Part shown: positions 1 through 8,514 of the stretch, in pieces
Layout: every line of letters begins with the position of its first letter
Position numbering within the stretch: position 1 is the stretch's first letter
Assembly: GCA_943704525.1 (NCBI GenBank)
Contig: CALSCQ010002439.1
Span: 1-17,691 of the forward strand
Reading direction: 5' to 3'
From: Pigoraptor vietnamica
Taxonomy: Eukaryota; Opisthokonta; Filasterea
Length of the DNA stretch: 17,691 bases
Notes under the pieces: generated by a model
What the model was told of the DNA's origin: nothing
Databases searched by the model: none
The model's input: only the letters and a program-made list of their open reading frames with translations
Position numbers and translations under genes: made by a program

Positions 1-136
1 CCCTCCCTCTCCCCCCCGCGCCCGCTCTCACGACACACACAACACACCCCACACACTACAACGCACGTAAAGGCAGGCCTCATGCGAGCGGCGCACGCGC
101 CGCGCCACACCACAAACGACTGATTCGCGAACGCAC

Positions 137-3100
137 CTTGGCGCAATGGGCCCAAACGTGTCGCGACTGCGGCCCTGGTACACCGTCAGCGCCGACACCT
201 GCAAGTTGCCCGCTTTCATCGCGTCCGCCAGGCGCTCCGATTGGCCCACCAAGACGAGGACCTTTCCACCCTTCACGTAGGCGTCGTCGAGCCCCGAGAT
301 GGACGCGGCCGACGGCGAGCACCACGCTACATGCGCGTAGAGAGGCATATCAATACGAATACCAGTCATAAACGAAGAATAAGACCAACATCGCACATTC
401 CCTTACGGCTACCGGCACAGAGAGAGAGAAAGAGAGAGAGAGAGATAGGAGAGAGAAGAAATGGCAATACACGAGGCAGAAAATGCCCTCCCAACAACCA
501 GCACAGCAAGCACAACTCACCGCCCGACGACGCCCGCACCGCCACGAGACCAGTCGGCTTGTCCCGCCCACTCGCGAGCGCAAACACGCCGACAAACTTG
601 GCGCGCCCAAGCAGCTCAAAGCCGTCCACGCACGTCGTCACGCGGAGCTCCGCGGCACTCTCGGGAATGGACGCCGCGGCAAACTCGCGCAGCACGACCG
701 AGAGCCTCTCCCACTCGCTGCCGCCCGAGAAGCTGCGCTCGAGGGACGGTGCGCGCGCTCGCTTGAGGCCGTCGATGGTGCCTTCGTCCATGTCGTCCAG
801 CTGTGCCTTGTAGCGATTGAGAGACTCGGAGAGAGTGGGAATGGGGCCGAGGCCAAGCGGGTATTCCTGGTACCTGAGCATACAGAGGAAAGAGCGTCAG
901 TTGGCCGCAAATAAGAGAGACACACGCCTGCACACGCGTGTCCGCGCCCTCGCAGCATTCCATGCACATATGCACTTTGCACGCACACTGTCAACGCAAA
1001 GCAAACACGCACCTCGGGATGACCGTCGGGGGTATCTTGTCAAAGCGGGCGTCCAGCAGCGGCTCCACGCGGTACGCCATCGGGTCCGACGACACAAACA
1101 CGTTGTACACCTGGCGACACTTTGGCGCCCTCTCGCGCGGGGCGGCCGCCGCGTCCATCCGCCTGCGCGCGGCCAGCATGAGGCCGATGGGCGCTCCCAC
1201 GGCGAAGAACTCCTCCACGTCAAACTCGAGGCGCGTCGGGTGCTGCACGAGCGCGTCATATATCATCATCCCGCCCACGCAGTCGCCGACGAGCATGACC
1301 CTCGGCCGCACGGCGTCGTCCGGCGTCGGCGTCGGCGTGCCGTCGCGCTTCAGCGGCATTTTGGGGGACACTGGCGGCGTTCCGCTGTTCGCGCGGTCCC
1401 TCTCCCTCTCCTTCTCCTTCTCTGCCGGTTGCAGGAGGCCGAGCGAAGAGCCTCCGGGCGAGGTGGACGGCGACACGAGCTTGTCCTTGTCCTTGTCCGA
1501 CGAGAAGACAAACGACGGGGGCCGCAGCCGAAATGACGACAGCGCAGAGTGCCTTCGGCTTTCCTTGGCCGGCGACTCCTTCGCAGGCGAGTCCTTCGAC
1601 TCGGAACGGCCCGTGCGCACGTCGCTCTTCTCGGTGCGATCCGAAAACGCGCGGTAAGCAGCGTTGAGCCGCTCGATAAGCTCGTCGAGACGGCGCCGGT
1701 ACTCGAAGGACGAGAACGCAAACATGGCCAGCGTCGACGTGTGCACGTTGTCCCCGCCGTAGCGGTCGGGGTCCAGCGCGCGCAGCGTGCGAAGGGCCTC
1801 GCGCGCCACGTCCCCACACTGCACAGAGCGCACGTTGAGCACGCCCGCGAGCTGCTGAAAGTGAGTCCCGGCGAGGTCGCAGAGCGTGCGCAGGAATGCC
1901 TCGTGATCAACGAGCGCGTCTGGATCGGCGCCCTCCAGAATGTTGCTCCCTCGCACGACAAATGCGAGGAGAGGAACCGAGGGCGTGTCGGCGGCGACTG
2001 TGAACGACGGGCGAATCTCCGCCCCGTTGCGCGTGACCTCGAGGCGTGCGGTGGGTTCGAGTGGGGGCAGGGCATCGAGCGAGGGGTCCTGCTGCACGCT
2101 GCCGCGGCTGAGGAGGGAGGACGACGAGTGCTTGCCGACGCCGCCGATGGTCTTGCGCAGCGCAATGGGGATACCAGGCATGCTGTCTGTTGGGGTATTG
2201 AGGGTGCACGGTCAGCGTCGGCATCCATTGTTACGTGCGGATAGGTACGTGACACACGAGTGGCGGGCACTTTCGACAATAAATAATAAATCGGAAGGAC
2301 ATGCCTGGCAGCGTAGGCGCCTTCGTCAACAACTTTTTGAGAAAGAAGGACATGATACACAGCGTACAGGCGGTACGGTGCGCACCTTCCGCGTCAAAGA
2401 ACTCCTCTGCGGAAGAGTCGCTGTCGTCGGCGTCCGAATCACTGTCCGACTGCGCCGCCTTCTGCGTCTGGACTAGCCTGGCAGCGCGCACAGAGTCGGT
2501 CACGTCCGCGTCCGAGTGCCTCTGCAGAATGTCGAGGCTGTGGTTCGCGGCCATCGGCAGCTTCTTCGCAGAGCTCGCGCGGTGGATCCCTGGGTGCGAC
2601 GGTGTGCTATCCTGACGTACGGCGACCGCGTGACTCGGCGTTGACGCAGACGCAGACGCAGACGTCGACGCGGCGGGTGCCGACGATGCCTTGTCCTCCT
2701 CGAGCTCGTCCGCGCTCTCCTCGCCGTCGTCCTCGCCCTCTGCGTTGCGCATGACGGCCGCGAGCGCCTCCTGCGTCTCTCGCTCCATGCGGCGGATGTC
2801 TTCGAGTGTCATCCCGTACCACTCGTCCTGCCAGCACCACACCTGCCGGTGGGCCTTCACCATCACCCCGCGGAGGCCGACCTGGTGGATGAAGCGCTCG
2901 ATCTTCGACTGCAGGCCCCAGTAGCGAAACTCGACCTTGCACAGCTTGTACGCGCACATGATCGGATTCGAAGTCTGCACCCAGTTCTCGTCGAGAGGGC
3001 CGCGCCCCGTCTTCGTCGACTTGTAAAGCGTGGGATCTTCCTCCTTCTTGTACTCCTTGTCGCTCACCTTGTCGAGCACGAGATCAATGCGGTCAACCGC

Positions 3101-3508
3101 GCGCTCCTTCAGCTCGGAGCCCTTGAGCCCGAACACGTTGTCCTGTGTGCCGCGGTCGGGGTAGTAGCGCGTCTCGATGTCGATGAAAAACTTCTCGATG
3201 AACGGGCACGTGTACTTTGTGCGCGTGTAAGGGTACGCATTCCACGCCTCCTCCTCCACCATCAGCGCCGTCTTCGGCATCACCGCCTTCAGCCACTGGG
3301 GGAGGTGCGACCCGACGTGGTAAATCTTGCGCGTGTACTGCCCATTGCCGCCGGGACCGTTCGTGTACGGCTCGTTGACGATGATCTCGACGCCGCTGCC
3401 GCGTCCGTGCGACTCCTCGCGACTCTTCTTCGCGATCATGTAGAGCTGCGCGAGGCGGTACTCCTCCACCGTCAGCGGCAGGCAGATGCGATACTCCTTG
3501 ACGAGCAT
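137..3508 (-). CDS. PITPNM/Nir/RdgB-like phosphatidylinositol transfer protein (PITP + FFAT + DDHD), 3'-partial
   Basis: Members of this family move phosphatidylinositol and phosphatidic acid between ER and plasma membrane. Visible exons on the minus strand are 3508-2386, 2186-1013, 873-521 and 326-137; phases agree at every junction and give 946 residues before the edge. Residues 1-250 are a PITP domain opening MLVKEYRICLPLTVEEYR, with T59, K61 and N90 at the same numbers as the lipid-contacting residues of mammalian PITP-alpha, and the block KTGRGPLDENW. An acidic Ser/Asp tract and an FFAT motif follow at about 355-376. The DDHD region has VGDCVGG near 673-680 and SSDPMAYRVEPLL in the last part of exon 2. 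Exons 3 and 4 encode about 180 residues I do not recognise. The ATG at 3508 matches the family start; an in-frame GTG at 3550 is less likely. The last donor is at 136, so at least one more exon, possibly an LNS2 domain, lies to the left. Confidence 0.93.
419..461. repeat. GA-rich purine tract in intron 3 of the PITPNM-like gene
   Basis: A nearly pure AG/GA run (single T at about 446) lies inside the intron between exons 3 and 4. On the transcribed minus strand it is a long CT tract, about 90-130 bases before the acceptor used at 328-327. It is a simple microsatellite with no sign of coding function. Confidence 0.8.
2185..2404 (-). other. FFAT (VAP-binding) motif split by intron 1
   Basis: The end of exon 1 encodes E-F-F-D-A-E plus the first base of the next codon (2404-2386). 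The 199-base intron (2385-2187) has donor GTGCGC and acceptor CAACAG, and exon 2 completes the codon as Asp, giving EFFDAED. This closely matches the FFAT consensus EFFDAxE that binds ER-resident VAP proteins, and Nir/RdgB proteins carry the same motif at this place. It follows a run of Ser and Asp residues, as usual for FFAT. If the intron is retained, the seventh position becomes Gly and a stop follows at 2231-2233. Confidence 0.85.
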
Positions 3509-3979
3509 GGTCGCAACGCCCCGCGCGCGGGCAGCCGCGGGTGGGATCACGCGGTGGCCCTACGGTGCTTCAACGCAGCAGGGGATGCCCACGCCCGCGG
3601 CGCGTCGATACGCAGCCCTCCAGCGCGTGTTGTCGTCGTAGAAGCGGGCCAAGTGGCGGTGTTTGCGCACGCGGCTGCCGTTGCGGAAATCTCCGCCCAA
3701 CTCCGCCGGGTTCACGACGCAAGACACACGTCCAGCGAAGCGAAAGCAGAGCGAGGAGACACCCCGAACGGAAGAAAGAGCCCGCTACACACACGGATGA
3801 CTTCAAGATAGCGACCCTGCGTCCTGTTTGGACCTTGTGGTTGTGCGCGTGCAGCCTCTTTATTTTTTTTTTCTTTTTGCGGCTCGGCGTCGGAACGGAA
3901 AACTCTATGGAACGTCAGACGATCGGAAAAAGCCATGGAACATTGCCGAAATCTCGCTCAAACTGGGACATGCACGTGG

Positions 3980-4132
<153 letters not shown>

Positions 4133-4776
4133 AGTTCGTGTGCATAACTTTTTCATCAACCGTGCAGCACTTGTCATCCTCATATTACGCACAAACGTGT
4201 CCGGTGGCTGAAATCGAGAGTGAGTGGTCAACTTGGATGGCATATTCTTCTAGTGTTTGTCAGTCTACGTATCGCACGCTATTACCCATACACAGCCCCA
4301 AATGCAACTGATGGGCGCTGTCATTCGAGCGTGCTAGAAGGGCGACGGGGATTTTTTGCTCGCGGATCACTTTGCCGCTTTTTCGCGAGTCAGAAACCCG
4401 CCCATATTGCGCTCTAATTTGGCGCCTTTTTCGCTACTCGCAGGGTGCATGTTGTTTGTCAAGCGCGCTTCTGATGTTCTCAACGCTATGTAATCAATGG
4501 TCTGGGATGTCCGATGTTGTGGCTCTCAATACATTGTCATAACTTTGAAGAAAAAGACGACGTCCGGCCTTTGATCGGCGTACGCGAAGCTGTCCTCCAG
4601 GAGACACCGTCGCCACGCACGCGCCACGCACAACAGGGTACATTGACCAAATCGTAACGACTTCGAACGTATGCTCCACTTCAGACTCCGATGCATCTCT
4701 GTTTATGACGAGGCTGACATGTGAATTCGCACCATGTGTGTATCGCTCTCAAACAACCCAATGAAAATGGACCACC

Positions 4777-5009
4777 ATTGGCCGCACAGGAAGGCAAAGG
4801 CCGGCATTTGTTTCCCCCCAACTAGCAATAAGCCCTAATCGCTCCTAATCGCCGGTAATCGCCGCTAATCGCTGCTTGGCTGCGTGTCAGCGGCTCTGCA
4901 GCGTGCGATTGGCCGCTCCGGCGCAGGTGACACTCTGCGGCAAGGCCAAATAATAAATCTGAGTGCAATAGATTTTCCATAGTGAAAATTGGCCGTAATA
5001 AATTTTCAC
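4777..5009. promoter_or_regulatory. Candidate cis-element cluster upstream of OSBP
   Basis: Three kinds of ordered element occur within 233 bases. ATTGGCCG followed by C or T, an inverted CCAAT box in a shared context, occurs at 4777-4785, 4908-4916 and 4988-4996. Four adjacent 10-base units each ending TAATC fill 4831-4870, placing the core on the same helical face. A perfect 9-base inverted repeat, GTGAAAATT and AATTTTCAC, occupies 4982-4990 and 5001-5009 with a 10-base spacer that contains part of the third CCAAT context. CCAAT boxes are bound by NF-Y in eukaryotes and TAATC resembles homeodomain sites; use of these sites here is inference. The cluster is 460-690 bases before the OSBP ATG. 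Confidence 0.45.
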
Positions 5010-5466
5010 ACTGTCCAGCTGTGCGGGTGCGACGGCGGCTGTCGTTTCAACCCACAGCTGTGTGGCCTTGACTGCGGTGTGTGCGTTGTGTGTGTGCATC
5101 CCGCTTCGCGCTCCCTCTCGTCGTCTGCCTCTGTCTCTTGCTTGCATGTGTGCGCAACACTGCTGAAGAGAGGACGCTATAGGCAGTTTGGAGAAGAAAA
5201 CAACTTGCATCACGTGTGTTGAGTGCACGTGCGCTGCGCGTGCTTGTCGCGGCTCAGCACAAACGATCGGACACTCGACGCATCTCAAGTTCGCCCACCT
5301 ATTTCGTGCGCTCCTCGTTTCTCTCCTGCGTGGCCGCTGTGCGACCGTTCCGTTATACGGCCGGAACAACGTGCGCTTCTCGTGACGTGAGGGCGGCGGC
5401 GCCGCGTTCCTAGTTGTCATCGAGACTCTTTCAAGCAATTGTGCGGCACTGCGACATACCGCCGAC

Positions 5467-8113
5467 ATGGCGGAGGCGGTGCCGTCGTGTGAGGGGCCGC
5501 TTGCTTCTCGCAGCATCCGCGGTTTCAGCCGTTGGGCGACGCGAAAGTTCGTCTTGCACGGTTCGCTGCTCCGGTGCGCCGACACCAAGGACGAGGCCTA
5601 CACGTTTGCGCTCGTACTTCCCGACTGCGAGCTGTCGTTTGCCGACAAGAAGCTCCAGATTCGCATCCGTTTTCCCATCAAGGCCTTTGGGGACTCGTTT
5701 GTGCTGCGGGCGCAGAGCCAGGCCGAGTACACGAAATGGGTCAACGAGTTGCTCAAGGCGCAGCGGTGCCTCGACGGACAGAAGGCGGCGGGTGGGTGCT
5801 CTGCCGGGTCTCCCGTTCCATTCGCAGTGCACGCACGCGTGTGCTGCTGTTGTGGCGCTGTTCCGACGATAACCTGTGTCTGTTGTGAGCTTGAGCATAT
5901 GCGTGTGTGCGTCAGACTGAGCAGACTCTCTTGGCCTGTTTTCGCAGAGCACATGGGCACCGCAAATGCGCTCGAGCAAGTGCACGGCGCGCCCGCGGAT
6001 CACCCTGCGGCCGACACGGGCGACGGCGAGATTGAGACGCACGATCTCGACTCGCTCGCATCAGACGATTTCCGCCCAAAGTCGCTCAAGGGCATGTCGT
6101 CGGACATCAAGGACTTTCTGAAGAAGCGCGCCGCGTACATTCTCTCGGTCGCGTCGCTCGAGCAGGAGATGCGGCTGCGCGTGGGCTCGGTGAGCACGGG
6201 ACTCGATCGCGCGACGGCGCAGGGACAAGCGGAAGGCGCGTCGCCAGAGGCGATTGAGCGCGCGAAGAAGAACGGCGAGTCGATGCTCAAGGCCCTCGCG
6301 CCGCTCGCGGCGAAGGACGCGTACCTCGCACGGCGCGCGGCGCTTGAGAAGGAGCGCGTCGAGACGCTCGAAGAGGCTGCGAGCGAGATGGTCCCGGAGG
6401 GGGCTGACGAGGAAGAGGAGGATGGCACTGGCGAGGCGTCGACGTCCGCGCAGGTCAAGATTGAGAGCGACGTCGTCGTTCACGGCGTGCCCGTGCCGCA
6501 CACGAAGGCGCCGCGGGACCCCGCGACGGGCCGCCGCACGCAGCTGCCGGCGTGGCGTAGCAAGAAGCGCGCGAGCATTTGGAAGTTTGTGAAGGACGCG
6601 ATCGGCAAGGACTTTAGCAAGATCACGATGCCCGTCATCCTCAACGAGCCGCTGTCGGCGCTCCAGCGCTTCTCGGAGGACCTCGAGTACAGCGAGCTCC
6701 TTGACCAGGCCGTTGCCGCGACGAACCCGCTGCTGCGTCTCGCGTATGTGACTGCGTTCAGCGTGTCGATGTATGCGAGCACGCAGAGCCGCACGGGCAA
6801 GCCGTTCAACCCGCTGCTTGGGGAGACGTACGAGCTTATTCGGCCCGAGAAGGGCTTCCGTCTCGTCGCGGAGCAGGTCAGCCACCACCCGCCCGTGTCT
6901 GCGCTTCACGCCGACGGCAAGGGGTGGTCGTGGTGGAAGGACGTGTTTGTGAAGAACCGCTTCAAGGGGAAGGACATGGACGTGTTCCCCGTCGGCATCA
7001 GCCACGCGATGCTGCACCCGCACGGCGAGCACTACACGTGGGAGAAGGTCGTCACGTGCGTGCACAACATGGTCATCGGACGCGTCTGGCTGAGCAACGT
7101 GAGTGATATTATTTGCGTGTGTGAAGTTGGGAGGGGGTGTCGTATGTGCGTTGTATGGTGTGGCTTGGCGCATGGTTCGTTTGTGTGACGCAGTAGTGAG
7201 GCGCGGGAAAGATGTGGGCACTGTTTTTTTCCTGCACTGTTGGAGGTGTGCGTGAGTGAAGCGTTCATCGTCAGCGTGGCCGTCGTCGCCTGTGGACCCA
7301 GTCCTTCGAATGCCGGTCCCCTTTTCGTGCGAGTTGACGCCAATTGTGTGACTGTCCCCCTTCCCTGTGCGCCTTCCCCGCAGTACGGCGACCGCGAGAT
7401 TGTGAACCACAAGACGAAGGACAAGTGCGTGCTGACGTTCAAGAAGGTGACGCTGTTCTCGAGCAACGACACGATCGGACAGGTCGACGCCAAGGTCATG
7501 GACGCGAAGGGCCGCGTGCATTTTGTGCTCTCGGGCAACTGGATGACCCACCTGCACTTGCAAGAGGCGAACGCCAAGGGAGAGCCCGTCGGCGAGAAGA
7601 AGCTCGTGTGGAAGGCGCTGCCGGCGATCGCGCTCGCCGAGGAGCAGTACAACTTTACAAAGTTTGCGATCGAGCTCAACGAACTCGACGACGAGTCGCG
7701 CGCGAAGGCGTGTCCCACGGACTGCCGCTTCAGGCCCGATCAGGTGCGTGCACGTGGACAACATTTTTCTGTGTCTGTCGCCTGTTTTTATCGCTTCCCC
7801 GCACTGCCGTGTTGCTATCGATCGCGCAACGCGTGTGTAGCTTGTCGTGCGTCCTTGCCTTACGTTCCCTCTCATGCAGCGCTGGCAAGAGAACGGCGAC
7901 ATGGACAAGGCGCAGGAGGAGAAGACGCGCCTCGAAGAGAAGCAGCGCGGCACGCGCAAGATTCGCGAGTCGTCGGCGGGCTTTGAGTACCAGCCGATGT
8001 GGTTTGAGCGCGCAAAGGACAAGGACATCAAGGAGGACGTGTGGCGGTTCAAGGGCACGTATTGGGAGCACCGCGAGAAGGGCGACTGGGCGGGCTGCCC
8101 TGACATTTACTGA
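5467..8113 (+). CDS. Oxysterol-binding protein-related protein (PH + ORD)
   Basis: OSBP-related proteins extract and exchange sterol, phosphatidylserine or PI4P between ER and Golgi or plasma membrane. Exons 5467-5791, 5948-7098, 7384-7743 and 7880-8113 join in phase to 689 residues. Residues about 9-100 form a PH domain (EGPLASRSIRGFSRW at its start, W near its end) likely to read phosphoinositides. A charged, partly helical linker follows, with an acidic stretch EEEEDGTGE. The ORD begins near 325 with IGKDFSKITMPVILNEPLS and carries the family signature EQVSHHPP at 417-424. The C-terminus has the usual DQRWQENGD, RLEEKQR, PMWFER and GDWAGCPDIY blocks, so the protein is full length. No ankyrin repeats, transmembrane segment or canonical FFAT motif are visible. 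Intron 1 (5792-5947) is 156 bases with no in-frame stop, so retention would stay in frame. Confidence 0.96.
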
Positions 8114-8514
8114 GCCGCACTTGGACGAAGCATGTGCGCCGTGTGCGTGCGCGGGCGTGTGCGCGCATGGCCGACTGCCGTAGTTAAATAGATGCCCGAC
8201 GATCACTGTATTTTGGAGCCCGTTTGGAGAGACGAATGTTCCTGTGCCTGCGTGTGGAGAAAGTTGAGCTGCTGTGAAGTTGAAGGGAAGATGCGTCAAC
8301 ACGACAGATCGTGGAAGAGCGTTGGCGCAGTGTTGGTAGACAGTGACTCTAACCCCCACCACCAACTGAATTTGGCTTACTTTGACGCGTCGGTGGGCTG
8401 GCGTTGCTGCAGAAGGTTCATCGAAGATCACCCGAACTGCTCATTTCTAATGTGAAGGCTCGTGCGGCTCTTTCTCTCTCCCAAGTTTGCCCAGAAGACA
8501 ACCCCCGTGTACAC
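8114..8514. other. Intergenic region: OSBP 3' UTR and MYND-gene 5' region
   Basis: About 400 bases between the OSBP stop and the next start. No AATAAA signal is seen; a less GC-rich TTAAATAGATG lies at about 8185. An 87-codon open frame starts at an ATG at 8192, but its Cys- and Trp-rich product has no recognisable domain and it probably is not a gene, although it would act as an upstream frame if the MYND transcript began before it. Confidence 0.6.

Noticed and set aside
3509-3550. Earlier start of the PITPNM-like protein at the in-frame GTG at 3550
   Set aside because: The ATG at 3508 gives the exact family N-terminus and places T59, K61 and N90 at the known numbers.
4887-5588. 233-codon minus-strand open frame across the OSBP promoter and first exon
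   Set aside because: No recognisable domain, overlaps OSBP exon 1 antisense and crosses the AT-richer regulatory region.
6061-8106. 681-codon open frame on the minus strand opposite OSBP
   Set aside because: It lies antisense to well-conserved OSBP exons and runs through their introns; its Arg/Leu/His-rich translation has no domain. It is a by-product of GC-rich codon use.
8192-8455. 87-codon open frame with ATG between OSBP and the MYND gene
   Set aside because: No similarity or motif visible; probably UTR. It could matter only as an upstream frame, which the sequence cannot show.
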